Assembly: GCA_951213105.1 (NCBI GenBank)
Contig: OX578134.1
Span: forward strand, 137,057,293-137,121,292
Origin: Amaurobius ferox
Taxonomy: Eukaryota > Arthropoda > Arachnida > Araneae > Amaurobiidae
Length of the DNA: 64,000 bases
Reading direction: 5' to 3'
In this document: positions 11,331 to 23,814 of the stretch, in pieces
Layout: each line of letters opens with the position of its first letter
Numbering within the stretch: the stretch's first letter is position 1
The notes under the pieces: model-generated
What the model was told of the DNA's origin: nothing
Database searches by the model: none
What the model saw: the letters and a program-made list of their open reading frames with translations, nothing else
Program-made: the position numbers and the translations under genes

Positions 11331-11779
11331 TTTTTGCAATCGCGTGTATTTGATGAATTAGTTTTGAGAATAGTTGAAAATCTGCTACCTCTGACATCTA
11401 AAGTATCAGATTGCACCGCTTATGTTGACGATTTACAAAGTGTTTCAAAACGATTACAGGAATAAATATATCTTAAAGCTCTGATCGTTCGATTTAAGAA
11501 ATATTTTTATTAAGGTAAACTATCATCACATGCGAATGTTGATTATATGATACCTCTCAATAAAAAAAAATTGAAAATGTAACTTTATATACGGGCCCAA
11601 AGGAAAAATTTTCCGTCATAAAATCATATATAACCCAATTAATCACACAAAAAACCCCTTTTTACAGCCCAATTAATCACACAAAAAAAAGTTTCATTGT
11701 CATACGCTAAAAATTACCGAATATGTCATTAGTTAAAATTGTCGATGGTTAATTAAGAAATGCATAAAATTCTTGCTAT

Positions 11780-12470
11780 AGGTATATACGCATGTAAGTT
11801 TCGAATGCAAAATTTTATCTAAGAAATTTCAATTTTTGTACGACTCTTGAAATACTTCCATTTTTACTTTATAGCACTATAAAGAGTAGAAAAATTATTG
11901 TTTTCAAGAAAATTTTCGATTTCTTGATTTCGATGTTAATAACGTTTGGACTATTTTAGAGCGATGTCTGTCTGTCTGTCGTCTGTCTGTGGTAGATTTC
12001 TTCTACACCCCACGATAGCTGCCATAAATATTAATAGGTTTTCACGAGACTTTATATCCTGCTTTATTATCGAAAAATGTAGAATTAGATAGAATATTTT
12101 GAAATTCGAGCGAAAACTTGTATATTTCCTTACGATAGCAGCATAGAACAAAATTTAACCTAATTATGGATAAAAGGGGTTATTTATGTTTCAAGGATCT
12201 CAAAACTTCACAGGTTCAATCATTCTAGTGAAAAATAAGCATGATACAATTTTTGTGATGGTAGAACGAGGGGGGAGGAGGCAAGTTACCCACTGAGGGT
12301 GTACATTGTCAAACTTGGTATCAGTCAAAATATTTTACCAAGACTTTTCAAATGAAGGATGTATGCTATAATTGCAATCATTTGGACAAACGATACAAAT
12401 TTTTTAAATAAATTTGTTCTTGCAAAACTTTAAAAAATATCACAAGCTACTTAAAAATAAATTTCTGTAT
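11780..12470 (+). repeat. Family B2 repeat, copy 1
   Basis: Its order of landmarks recurs at about 15940-16660: a GTCTGTCTG/TCCGTTTG start, CATAGCTG(C/T)CATAAATATTAAT, AGAAT(T)AGATAGAAT, GCGAAAACTT, and CAGGTTCAAT. These are followed by GGGTGTACATTGTCAAACTTGGTATCA (read as two shorter words). The two copies look roughly 70 percent alike by eye. No coding content. Confidence 0.65.
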
Positions 12471-12507
12471 AAGAAAGTTCAGTTGAGCCACATTTCGTTC
12501 ATTTTTA

Positions 12508-12871
12508 TTAACACTTTACAACAAAGTTGAAAAGTGTTTATGACTTTGTTCATTCTGTCTGTCTGTCCGTTAGCACGATAACTGCCGTAAAAATGTCTTA
12601 ATCAAAATGAAATTTTAGTATGTTGCTCAGACGGTCTGTAGGACCTATGGGAATATAAATGAATAATATCACCCAATTAGTTTTGGATTGAACCCGGGTT
12701 GAAAAAATGAAATACATTGAGCCCTATGGGACCTAATTTCTCAAACATTTTTTAAGCGGATTTAAAATTCACAAATTGCTTCGAAAATTATAGGTAATAT
12801 TTAAATTGTTCCATAAAATATATAAAAAAAAATTCAGCGAAATATATTCAGTAGTTTTTAAATAAAAATTA
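12508..12871 (+). repeat. Family B direct repeat, copy 1
   Basis: Begins TTAACACTTTACAACAAAG, followed by a GTCTGTCTGTCCGTTAGC stretch and later GAACCCGGGTTGAA. The same order is present at 13808-14170. Copies are similar enough to be aligned by eye almost throughout. The spacing of 1.3 kb and lack of inverted ends or TG...CA limits argue against LTRs. Confidence 0.8.
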
Positions 12872-13079
12872 AAATAATAATTACACCTCTTATATGAAAC
12901 GATCACGTGACCATGATATGAAACGATCACATGAGCCACTTCAAAATGATATATGGCATCCATCTTGTTTCAAAATCGTGATTTTTTTAAGTTCTTTTTA
13001 ATTCATATTGAGTGTTGTATCCGTCCTAAAACTACTTTATTTTTGCTTAAATTCTGTGCATCTACATACTAAAACAACG

Positions 13080-13807
13080 TAATGACAATATATTTGAGTT
13101 TAAATGCTCATCTAAATTTGATTATTTCTGCAACTAAGCCTATTTTTCACCTATGTAAAATGTAAACAGCAAAATATGTAGAATGAGTTGTATTAGAATT
13201 CCTGTATTTTTTTAACACAAAATAATTTAGTCCATGGAGTCAGCTTGGCTGATATGAATGAAATATTAATTGATTTTATAAAGAGAAGGACGATTTTTTT
13301 TCGATGAAGTTTTAAGCATAGAGTTTAATTATTTGTAGCTCCATGGTCTTAAATAAAATGTTTACATAAAATAAATTCTTATAGTATTGTGATGAATGAA
13401 ATGAATGGGAGAAAGTTATGAATGAAATCCTGTTTTTATAGAGAGATCCAGGCGTGTTATTTTTTCTATGACGTCATTTGAATTAATTTCAGTTGTTTTC
13501 GATGAAGTTTTCAAATATAATAAATTATCGTAGCATTATGATAATTCTAAAACTATTACCGAGGAATGTATAACATTTTAGAGATGTTTAAACCAGGCAA
13601 TTTTTATTTCAACGCCGTCATTTGAATGAAGTTCATTTTTTTCGATGAAGGTTTAAGTTTTCAAGTTATAATAAATTAATGCAGTATTGTGATAAGTTTC
13701 AAAATATTACCGAGGAATGTATTGCATTTTAGACTTGTTTAAATAAAATTGCATTGAATTTGGAAAGTGTTTCATAATCAATGCTTTAAACATGATTGAT
13801 CCTTCTT
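13080..13807 (+). repeat. AT-rich repeat with internal tandem units; related to 15470-15870
   Basis: A segment with the order AAGCCTA-TTTT, ATTTAGT-C-TGGAGTC, GATATGAATGAAATATT, TTTTAGA-TGTTTAAA and GGAAAGTGTTTCATAATCAA recurs at 15470-15870. In this copy a unit of about 165 bp (GTCATTTGAAT...CGATGAAG...ACCGAGGAATGTAT) is repeated, at about 13470 and 13615. The second copy lacks that amplification. Confidence 0.6.
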
Positions 13808-14170
13808 GTTAACACTTTACAACATAGTTGAAAAGTGTTAATGACTTTGTTCATTCTGTCTGTCCGTTAGCACGATAACTGCCGTAAAAATGACTTTATC
13901 AAAATGAAATTTTAGTATGTTTTTCAGACGGTCTGTGGGACCTATTGGAATATAAATAAATAATATCACCCAATTAGTTTTTTATTGAACCCGGGTTGAA
14001 GAAATGAAATGCATAGAACCCTATGGGACCTAATTTTTCAAACATTTTTTAGGCAAATTTAAAATTCACAAATTGCTTCGAAATTTTTAGGAAATATTCA
14101 CATTATTCCATAAAATATATAAAAAAAATTTCAGTAAAATATGTTAAGTAGTTTTTTAATTAAAAATTAT
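13808..14170 (+). repeat. Family B direct repeat, copy 2
   Basis: Counterpart of 12508-12871, starting TTAACACTTTACAACATAG. It differs by point changes and by one fewer GTCT unit in the GTCTGTCTGTCC stretch. Confidence 0.8.
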
Positions 14171-14570
14171 TTAATATAGGGAGAAAAACAAATTCAATTA
14201 AATTCTGACTTTTGAGATATCCTCCAGAAAGAAAAAAAAGATATATTATATAATAGATATCTTTCCATGAGTTTAATTATTTTGTATATGAAAGGTGCTT
14301 CACGTTTTAAAATAAATTTGGTAGATAACAATTTTTCAATTTTTTTTTAATTTTATATAACTCTTCATGATATACTTATTTGATGGCATTTTTAATGCAC
14401 TTTCCTACGTCCTAGAGAGTTAAAATTTGATACACAGCTTAAATTTGTTGAACATTTTATTCAACAAAAATTTGGTGGATCTTTAAATATAGATCCTACA
14501 TTTTTTTCGAAATGGCCTGCAAATAATCCCCGTTCACTTCTATAAATCATTCTTGTAATATTGTTAAAAA

Positions 14571-15388
14571 TTCTGATGTGGGCAGCACATGTCTTTCCCT
14601 GCAGACTCATATTCACGTTCTCTTTATTTCTTCAATAATAATTTGAGTTTATCTGCACAAAATAACAGCCATAAGTACTTTAAATGACATTGAATTTGCA
14701 CGTTAAACTTGAATTTGGTTCTCATTTGATAGCTGAACTTATTGTCAAAGGTGACGTAGAGAAAACGCGAAAAAACTAGAATATCTCAAGAACGGCTAGT
14801 CCTAGAGTAATGGGGTTAGTCTTATTCTTTTTGTTGTCAAAAATCACATATAAAATATGAATTTAATTGTTATAATTGAGCACACGTAGTCTTTTATTTT
14901 TATATTTAACGATTTTTGCTGGCCATGTCGCAAAAGTAGCCCGTTCCATTTTTCCGAATCATACTAGAATAACCTACAAATGATTTATATTCCAAATTTT
15001 GTTAAATTGGTATATATATCACTTGTAGGTTATTGAAATATTATACACGAAATTTTGTTAAATTTGTTCCATTAGTTTTTAGCTAGAGTAGATGAAGGCA
15101 ATTTCTGCTGGCCATTTCGCAAAGAAGGCAGATTCTTTTATTACGAATCGTACTATAATCTAATGAACATCAGGGTTTCCCACAAAAAACATACCTACCA
15201 AATTTTATTAAATTCGGTCCATTAGTTTTTCAGTTAGAGTGGATGCAATATCCTCACAGATACACCCTTACACACACAGACGTCTTCCTAAAAATAGTTT
15301 TTTCGTGTTCTAGAAATCCCAAAACGTGTAGATCCTTCGAAAATTCGAGTTCCGATCTTCGGCACGATTCCAATACTTTGAATACATA
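14571..15388 (+). repeat. Family A-related repeat, diverged copy
   Basis: It starts TTCTGATGTGGGCAGCACATG, as other family A members do (shown here in two overlapping words: TGATGTGGGCAG and GCAGCACATG). It ends with ACACACAGACGTC, CGAAAATTCGAG and a ...CCAATACTTTGAATACATA terminus. The GCCAA-rich block of the main subfamily is absent; instead there are GGCCAT(G/T)TCGCAAA words. It is a second subfamily, shared with 24541-25090. Confidence 0.65.
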
Positions 15389-15411
15389 CACACACACACA
15401 CACACATATAT
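15388..15411 (+). repeat. (CA)n/(TA)n microsatellite
   Basis: A short run of CA followed by TATATA at the 3' edge of the family A-related copy. Confidence 0.8.
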
Positions 15412-15469
15412 ATTATCAGTGTATCTGTGTATTATCTGTGTACCTAAATTCCGTGCCTACGCAATTACA

Positions 15470-15870
15470 ATAGTTGTGATTTTAAATGATCCCTAAACTT
15501 TTATTATTTCTTCAACGAAGCCTAATTTTAGCTTATGCAGAATGCAAATATCTCAAGGGATTGTAAGGTGAGTTGCATACGAATTGCTAAATTTATTTTC
15601 ACATAAAATTATTTAGTTCTGGAGTCTGGAATACAAGACATATGAATGAAATATTCATTGATTTTGCATAGAGAATCAGATGATTTATATTTCGATACAG
15701 TTTTAAATATTTAAGTATAATAAATTATTGTAGTACTGTGATAATGTAAAAGATATCACCACTGAATGTAGCACATTTTAGAAATTTTTAAATGAAATTG
15801 CATTTCAGTTGGAAAGTGTTTCATAATCAATGCTTATGCATGATTGATCTTTCTTGTTTATTGATTAAAG
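15470..15870 (+). repeat. Copy 2 of the 13080-13807 repeat, without internal amplification
   Basis: Shares the landmark order listed for the first copy, including GGAAAGTGTTTCATAATCAA near 15815. It is directly followed by the second family B2 copy, so the relative order of repeats is partly conserved between 11.8-13.8 kb and 15.5-16.7 kb. Confidence 0.6.
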
Positions 15871-15939
15871 TGGTTCTATAACTTTGACAATTTTTCACAG
15901 CTTATTATACATATTAGAAAATAGAGCTTTCATTAAAGG

Positions 15940-16660
15940 GACCTTTAAAGAATGAGAAAAATTTTCTTATTGGAACTTTCTTTGTTGAAATCCCACATAA
16001 AAAGTTGCATTTTTTCTTTCTCATTCTATAAAATATTGTCTTCAGGAAATTTTTCAATTTAGATACCTGGATGTCAATTTACGTTTTAGGACCTCCTGAT
16101 CGTGTTTTGGATATTTTCAGAATGTTGTCCGTTTGCCTCTGGTCGATTTCTTATATACACCATAGCTGTCATAAATATTAATGGATATTCCCGAAATTTT
16201 ATATTCGGTTTTGTTATCAAAAAATCTAGAACTAGATAGAATTTTGTGAAATCTGGGCGAAAACTTTGAAATTTTATATTTTCTTAGCACAGCAGAACAG
16301 GACAAAATTTCACATAATTATGCATATGAGAGGTTATATGTTGGTTATTTAGGGTTCAATGTACACGTAACTTAGCAGGTTCAATAATTTTAGTGAAAAA
16401 TAGCCATGGTATAATTTTTTTGTTCGTGTCGCCATTAGCCCCCTCGGGGGACATGTTACCATCCCACGATGGGGTACATTGCCAAACTTGGTATCATTCG
16501 AAAGAAATGTTTTTCCAACTCCTTAAAATGAAGAGTAGCACGCTACAAAAGTTATCAATGGGACAAACAATACAGACTTTGTAATTGTTTTTTGAAAAAT
16601 TTGCAAAAAAAGAAATTTGCAAGCTACTTGAAAAATTATTCTGATAGAAAAAGTCGAGTT
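15940..16660 (+). repeat. Family B2 repeat, copy 2
   Basis: Counterpart of 11780-12470, with the same landmark order. It contains a locally GC-rich patch (CCCCCTCGGGGG near 16440) that is a small palindrome. No gene is recognised. Confidence 0.65.
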
Positions 16661-18756
16661 GAACCACACTTCAGTTAATTACTAAAACACATTATGTGAC
16701 CCACACTGTCGTAGTCTCAAAAACGCAGTAAAGCACTGGAATCTCAGAAATACAAATTTTCAATTGCTTTAAGGACACTACAATTTTATGGTGGCAATTT
16801 TGAATTAGCGGGTGTTACGAAAGGGAATGTTTATTTTTTCTTTTACAAAAAAGCAAAGAATTGAGGTTGCCGAAAATTAGAATGTTACCCTGTATAAAAA
16901 CGAACAGAAGAATTAGATTGTAAAACATGATACTATTTAAATTAAGAAAAGAAGAACAATTAGGTGATGACATTGTAGATCTGATATTGTACTTCAATCT
17001 GAAGTTTAAAGAAGCAGAGAAGAATATGATGTGCTTTAAATCCAGAGGGAAATGTAATTATCCTAAAAACTTAATGGTCCTTGCGTGACATAAGTTTTTA
17101 CATATGCAAATTTTTAAACTCTATTTAAATCTCAATATCTCTTCATGAAGAAAACATATCTCGACTTTTTCTTAGAAATATTTACAGATTCGACTCATTA
17201 ATTGAAGTTGCTGATTTACATTCAAGAAAAAATTTCCAAACCACTTTGTTTATTCCCATGTATACTTATAAATAGGAAATTTGACAAGATTTCTATATAT
17301 AATAGCATCGGTTACTCTATAAATGACAGAAAAACCACTTTACTCTGGTATATGAAATTCAAAAAATCTGTAATGTAAAGGCAATGTCAAATGTAACCTA
17401 CTACGTGAAAGTTAGTCTTAAATTCTGGCGTAATGGAAGGAACTTTAATGAATTGTACTATTTTCATAAAATTGTAGAATTATTGTACACCAGGCGTGTA
17501 TGCTTCACAGATATTTCGCAGATTTTCCATATGGGAGGGCAAATGGAATAGTTTATTAGACAATGTCCAAGCATGACCATTCTGAGTACGAAAACTACTT
17601 TAATGAAATAATCTTAATTGGAAGCTTTGATTTATTTTTGTACCATGATAGACGCCATAATAACTAAAATGAGAGACACCATAATAACTAAAATGGTAGA
17701 CACCAGTCTGTATCATAATAACTTGTGGTACAAAGTCACAAGCAATTTATCACGAGTGTCACAAGCAATTTGTCACAAGTGACACAAGAAATTTGTGAAT
17801 TATATGTATACATAGGCTCGGAATTAGCGCTGTGTTTAAATCTAGCCAGGACCAGGCTTAAGACTGTTGTCAGTTTATACCGGACTACCCTAACTGACAA
17901 AAAATATTTAAATGGGCATTTCTTGCATCTTATGCATTGGCTCTTCTTTTTTCTGGTTGCAGTCTCGGAAGTAATGTTTTTATTACTCTGGTCATAATTA
18001 AGTATAGAGTGACCACCAAAATACTCCCAGTGCGTATTAAACATTGAAATATTAGAACTCAACTCAATAATAAGACGAATTAAAAAATTCTATAATTACA
18101 TATGTACTATTTACATCAACTAACAAATTTAAAAAATCCAATTTGAGAAAAAAATTACATATTTATTTCTCAAAACACAACTAATAGATAAGCAAAACAT
18201 TGGGAGGAAGTTGAAGCGAAACTAAGATGCCGATCTCTGTCTTGAAAGACTTAATAAAATTATATTATGGGGTACCAGTATGGTGTGTCCATTTTATGGA
18301 GGGTAACATACCATCTTCAATACGTGGCAAGAAAAACGTCAACAACCAGCTACTTCAGATATTTTAAATAGGTCGCATGTGTTTGCATGATTTGGCACGT
18401 CGTACAAGAAAATAAACTACAAGTTTAAAACTTAACAATTTAATAACTGGAAACTTAACATGGATAACAATAAACTTTAACATAACGAAAGGTCGCTTTT
18501 ACATTACATGCTTTGGCTCAAAACTGCCGTAGCGTAACTAATCTAACATCATACATGCATGTAGAGTGTCGAATAAGTGACACTCGTAAAAAGCAAGGAG
18601 AGATCGTGAAGAGCAACGAGACTCTGAAAACCAACGTCACTAAAGTTGTGTCGATTGCAATCTCTTAAATATTGGTCCACAGACATACGCTCTACCGCAT
18701 TTACTGGTCAAGCAGAAACTGCGTAGTCCCACAGCAACGGTGGCACAACAATATCC
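16661..18756. other. AT-rich stretch with short tandem words
   Basis: No gene recognised. At about 17645-17730 there are three imperfect copies of a CCATAATAACTAAAATG unit. At 17740-17800 there are three copies of a TCACAAGCAATTT(A/G)TCAC unit. The open frames over this area follow those short repeats. Confidence 0.5.
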
Positions 18757-18985
18757 TTAATACTCGGTATAGCCTCCTTTGGCTTTCAAAACAGTTTTAA
18801 TACAATTTGGAATAGAGTCAATTAGATTTTAGTATTCGCTTTATCTATTTTTGTCCTGTTCTCTTCTGCTGGGCAGCCAATGTTCATTCATAGAGTTGGA
18901 AATTCAAAGTAATTCAAAACACGTCTCTTAAAAAGACACCATGTGTTTTCATTCGGATTTAGATTTTGAAACTGGGTCAAAATAA
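18757..18985 (-). pseudogene. Tc1-like transposase, C-terminal fragment
   Basis: Read on the minus strand, one frame from about 18985 gives QNLNPNENTWCLFKRRVLNY. This matches the Tc1/mariner signature around the last catalytic residue (PDLNPIENLW..LKRRV), with D changed to N in this copy as read. After a frame break, a second frame gives LIDSIPNCIKTVLKAKGGYT followed by EY and a stop at 18757-18759. That is the standard Tc1 C-terminus (..SMP.R...VI.AKGG.TKY). So the order and spacing are those of a Tc1-family 3' coding end with at least one frameshift and internal stops. The N-terminal part was not found upstream. Family assignment is confident; the subfamily is not. Confidence 0.75.
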
Positions 18986-19255
18986 GAAATACTATATATT
19001 AAAAAATAAACTCACAGATATTCTTGAATAATCTTAATGAAATGTAAAATACGATAATTATTTGACACATATATATACTATATGTTTAATACTAATAATG
19101 TTGTTGCTTCCTGCTTCTGTTATGATGGTAAATTGTTTCAATTGTATTCAGCTTCTACAGTGTGCCAACTTGAGTTATTTTAAATCATAGATATTTTTAT
19201 ATCTGCCTAAAAGCAAACATGGAACACATTCTGTAAAATTTTCTTGACAAGGCCT

Positions 19256-19263
19256 GCTGTCAG
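19256..19263 (+). repeat. Target-site duplication, left (GCTGTCAG)
   Basis: This 8-bp word abuts the left end of the hAT-type element and is repeated exactly at 23347-23354. Eight bases is the length diagnostic of hAT insertions. Confidence 0.85.
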
Positions 19264-19677
19264 CAGGTTGCCGGAATTTAGCCAGACCAAAAAAAGTCGG
19301 CCCGCTTATTTTGGTTTTAATCGCTTAAAAAAGCCGGCTTTTTTTTAAAAAAAGGTGGTTTACAGTCAATTCATATTAAATTTGCATTACTTTATCTTTG
19401 ATGCACTCTTAAATGTTTATAAACTTCTATTAAATATTACCAAGTACACAAGGTTTTATGACCACTAGAAAAATACTATGAAGGTAATATGTCTAAAAGA
19501 AAACATATATATACTGTGTCACGCGAAATAGAAAAAATAACTTAAAGTTAAAGTTTAACTTTAATTATTATTAAGCATTAAAGACATGGCCGTTGATCTC
19601 ATAAAGTGGAATTAACATTTAAATCGTACATCGCTCGTTGTTGTGCCGCAATAAACCCTCCAATTATTTAACTTAAA

Positions 19678-20463
19678 TGTGAGTCCTGTAAAGGAATTCA
19701 TTAATCATTATTAAAAGATTAGACTATTTAAAACTTAAACAATATCCTTTATTAACAACATCAACTTATCAATAACATCAATTTTCATTAGTATCAATTT
19801 TCATTTAATTATTTTAGCGAGGGGACATATGCGACTAGAATTATTAGTTTTACGATGGTGTCTAGGACCGGTAACAATCAGAGCACATACCTTCCAGTTT
19901 AATCTTGGGCTTATCATCTCTCCAAGGTTTGCATCACTCTTGCCACAACTCTGGGGTGTGTGGCTCCTACTCGTACTATAATGCACTTGCACATAGATTA
20001 CCTCTACGAGACACTCAACAACTACTCAACAACTACGAGACACTCAACTACTATCTCCATTTCTGCTCCTCGTTGTCTTTCGTATGCTACTGCTCTCTCA
20101 TTTTGTCTATAATTGAAACTTGTGTATTTCGTCCACAACTCTGGGGTGTGTGGCTCCGAACTCTGATTTCTTTCCTCTGATCCAAGCTGTGGTTCCTTCG
20201 GCAGGGGGGGGGGCTAGCTCAGCCCTTCTTCCCCTTGGCGCTCATTGGTTCTTCTCAACCCAATGGCATCATTTCGCATATAGCAAGGCCCCTCTCAGCC
20301 CCTTTGGTCTTGCACACCTAAATTTATAGTCCTTTTGACCTTAAAGTTCAAGTCCTCATAAACCCCGGCGCCAGCCAGACTGCACGCTTTGTTCGGCGTT
20401 TTGGCCACCATAAATACTCAAATAAAAGTGTCTCATGTGAGAACAATTTCTGGTCTCACATAT
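19678..20463 (+). mobile_element. LTR-like direct repeat, left copy
   Basis: The part from 19892 is repeated at 21678-22267. It ends CTGGTCTCACA, the same end word as the LTR-like unit at 56642-57347. A TGTGAGTCC word at 19678 is a plausible start. An AATAAA signal lies at 20421-20426 just before the end, as expected for an R/U5 region, and a CCAAT-type word (CATTGGTTC) lies near 20245. The region 20010-20045 carries a short duplication (CAACTACTCAACAACTACGAG) absent from the other copy. Confidence 0.55.
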
Positions 20464-21677
20464 CTCCCCACAGACAACAAAAAACAAAACAAAAAAAATT
20501 CAACAACAATGGAGTTCGAAAAAAGTTCCATTCAGATGCCACTTTTTAATTAGCATTTTTCACTTTCTTGGGGACAAAGTTCGTCCAGAATTAGTTCAAC
20601 AGTCTTGCTGTAACACAAAAGTTTTTAGCACATTATATACACTAAATAAACATAAGTTATGTACTCATGAACTCTACTAGGTCCAGCTTTCAATTGAAGC
20701 TAAATTAAATTTTGACTATGTAAAAAGATTTTTAAACATATGCACATTCACCTTGAAATGTTACACACTACTATCTACTTTTATATTTTTAACACCATTA
20801 CACATTTTTTTTGTACAAATTACACAGTATACTATTTTTTCCGCCAAATTATTTTCATACTTCATTAATTTCCATAATTGATAACTTCATCACATATATA
20901 ACATTTTTGCTTAACCTTGATACTGGTGCATACTTATTATATAACAATCAAACATTTTTTTTTAAATTCACATACTGTCACATCAGCCTCTTTAAGTAAC
21001 CTTAACTTTGTCATTGGGAATGGCACATTTTGACATTTCCCTTTAATAGGCCATCTTGGCCGAGAATGTAAACAAACAACAACAACCCCTTGCACTTGAT
21101 GACAGTTACTGATTGATCATTTTCAAAAAGATCATTAGCAGAACCCTTCTTAAAGACCCCTTTTTACCGAAGCTTCGCTACCGGAAATGAGTACCGGAAA
21201 TGTTCAAATCCCCTATCCGACACTAGAAAAGTGACCAGTTAACTAAAAAGACTCTCGAAAAAGATTCCTTTCTTTTAATCGTTTTTTCAACAGCGATTAG
21301 CAGCCTGAATTCCCTCAACTTTACTCCTTTTGCTATGACAAAGCAATAAAGTGGACAGCGTGCGGAATGGCTTCAAGCGGGCTAACAGAAACAGCTTTTT
21401 AATGGCGCTTGTAACCAAGTATTGTAAACCTTTTATTAACCCACTCGGCGTGTTATATAAACATCGACTTATTCTTTTAAATATAAACCTCTTCATCAAT
21501 TTAATTATTAATTATATCTGCTAATCAACCTCATAAAAGAATGCTCCTACGGGCCTGTACATTATATTAGCATTGTTCAGCATTTTTGAAAATCACTTTA
21601 CTGCATTACGTATTATTTAAATTTCACCTTTCCATTTAATGTTGAGATTCGCTTATCTAATTTGTTTTCTCTATACA
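20464..21677 (+). other. Spacer between LTR-like repeats, no gag/pol seen
   Basis: About 1.2 kb, starting CTCCCCACAGACAACAAAAAAC. No protease, reverse transcriptase or integrase motif is visible on either strand; the short open frames are not protein-like. If the flanking repeats are LTRs, this would be the internal part of a small non-autonomous (TRIM/LARD-like) element. No convincing primer-binding site was identified. Confidence 0.4.
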
Positions 21678-22267
21678 TTCCAGTTTAATCTTGGGCTTAT
21701 CATCTCTCCAAGGTTTGCATCACTCTTGCCACAACTCTGGGGTGTGTGGCTCCTACTCGTACTATTATGCACTTGCACATAGATTACCTCTACGGGACAC
21801 TCAACAACTACTCGAACTTTAAGTCAAAATTCGTGATTATTTTCTTTTCATGTCTGATCTCCATTTCTGCTCCTCGTTGTCTTTCGTATGCTACTGCACT
21901 CTCATTTTGTCTATAACTGAAACTCGTGTATTTCGTCCACAACTCTGGGGTGTGTGGCTCCGAACTCTGATTTCTTTCCTCTGATCCAAGCTGTGGTTCC
22001 TTCGGCGGGGGGAGGGGGTAGCTCCGCCCTTCTTCCCCTTGGCGCTCATTGGTTCTTCTCAACCCAATGGCATCATTTCGCATATAGCAAGGCCCCTCTC
22101 AGCCCCTTTGGTCTTGCACACCTAAATTTATAGTCCTTTTGACCTTAAAGTTCATGTCCTCATAAACCCCGGCGCCAGCCAGACTGCACGCTTTGTTCGG
22201 CGTTCTGGCCACCATAAATACTCAAACAAAAGTGTCTCATGTGAGAACAATTTCTGGTCTCACATAT
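21678..22267 (+). mobile_element. LTR-like direct repeat, right copy
   Basis: Near-identical to 19892-20463 over most of its length. Differences include a replaced segment at about 21798-21855 and a change in the polyadenylation word (AAACAAA instead of AAATAAA). The 5' part present in the left copy upstream of 19892 is missing here. The shared region contains an unusual G-run (GGCGGGGGGAGGGGG near 22001; GGCAGGGGGGGGGG in the left copy). The minus-strand open frame across it is a by-product of this segment. Confidence 0.55.
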
Positions 22268-23346
22268 ACAGTGAGGAGAATGCATTAAATTAAACACCAA
22301 GATGGTGTTTTGAAAGCCTCTGTTACATTATGCATAGCTCTACATTACATATACTACACATTTTAAAGACTATAATTAATTAAACAGACAAATCCTTTAT
22401 AAAAAACTTCCTTATAATTAACCATGTAGCTAACTCAAGCACTACATCACTTTGATCTAAACCAAAACTAAACACATGTTCTTAACTTTATTTCACTTCA
22501 GTTTGTAAGTGAGAGTGCTTCTTTTTCATTTCATTTCAGTGTGATGTTTTGTTTTAGTTTTAATTGGCTGTAAAGATTTGGGGTTGAGATTAAATCATAG
22601 AATGTTCAATGTTGAAAAAGGAATTTAGAAGATAATATTTGAAGAAATTTCGGTGCATCTAAGTTCAGAACAAAAGAGTGAGCAATCAAAAAAGGCTCTC
22701 AAAACTTGTTAAAATAAATTTTTGAAAAGCTTAATACTATTCAAAAGAGTTGTTCATGCATATGTTATTCCCAATACTGTTTTTAATAGTAATAAATAGT
22801 GTTTTTCATTAAATGACTTTATGCATGATTTTAAATATTTATGAGTAAAAATAAGACTCATACATATCAATAAAGTCCTTAAAATTAGTTAACTAGCAAA
22901 ATATATCACTAAGCAACTATTTTCCTAAAACAAAATATTTCATTATTTAAAGCAATAACATTTTTAAAAAATGTGTTAAAGGCCAATGTAAACCAAGTAA
23001 AGCAGTTGGTATACCTTTTTAAAATTTAGCTGGCTATTTTGCAACCAACAAACCACTAGCAGCTATTCCAATATTAATGTTTTCATTATTGAGAAATAAA
23101 GTTATTTATTAAATTCTAACCCAATAAAATAAAATGCCTTTAAAATTAGTTAAAGAACACTTAAAAATGTGTAACTTAAAATTAAAATCCTTCACGCTTT
23201 TTTTTAAAAAAATTGGCTTTTTTTTTTAAAAAAAAAGCCAATTTTGGTCAAAAAAAGCCAATTTTAGCCAAAAAAAGCCGGTTAAAACCAATAAAAGCCA
23301 CCGGCTTGGCTTTTATTAATTTTAGCCGGCTTTTTTTGCAACCCTG

Positions 23347-23354
23347 GCTGTCAG
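23347..23354 (+). repeat. Target-site duplication, right (GCTGTCAG)
   Basis: Exact match to 19256-19263, immediately after the right terminal CCCTG. Confidence 0.85.
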
Positions 23355-23814
23355 CCACAGCTTTGACCAGCTATCAGCCAGGGCTTTGTACATCCACAGA
23401 AGCACAGGATATGAGACCCCTACAGCGGTATCGTTCTTCATCACAAAACAATATTAACGTCTTCATACATCTCGTCGTACTGGGTCATAAAGCCATACCG
23501 CTCGCTGTTTTATCGAAGATGTAATTTAAGACACACACGCCTTACTTAAAAGATGCCACAAACTATAGTTGCACATCCGATTTCCAATGTCGGATAATTT
23601 TAAAAAAAACTAAAATTCATAACGAGTTACCCCTTGGAGGAGGTACAGTATTAAAAAAAAGTAATCGAACAAATGATTACTACTAATGGCGGTGCTTTTA
23701 CAAAACCGTGTGGATGGGTAGGACTAACATTTTGTGAGCGAAGTGCCTATATTTTCATTTTATCTTGATTCCGGAACTCAGTACCTGCAGTCATTCTCTT
23801 GAGGATCTAGTTGA

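Larger units (their letters stand above)
19264..23346. mobile_element. hAT-type element, 4.08 kb, non-autonomous, with nested LTR-like repeats
   Basis: The left end starts CAGGTTGCC and the right end, reversed, starts CAGGGTTGC. Both run into A-rich sequence containing AAAAAAGCCGGC and a TTTTGGTTTTAA(C/T)CG word, so imperfect terminal inverted repeats extend roughly 100-150 bp. Exact 8-bp duplications (GCTGTCAG) flank both sides. CAGGGTTGC ends and 8-bp duplications are hallmarks of the hAT superfamily. No transposase frame was recognised inside, so movement must have depended on a partner element. About 2.5 kb of the interior is accounted for by the LTR-like direct repeats and their spacer, which entered before or after mobilisation. 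The rest is AT-rich filler. Confidence 0.8.

Noticed and set aside
12508..14170. Pair of LTRs of a retrotransposon
   Set aside because: The repeats lack TG...CA ends and short inverted termini, and the interval holds no gag/pol trace, only other AT-rich repeats.
21808..22083. 91-codon minus-strand open frame
   Set aside because: It lies in the LTR-like repeat, is disrupted in the left copy, and has no domain resemblance.
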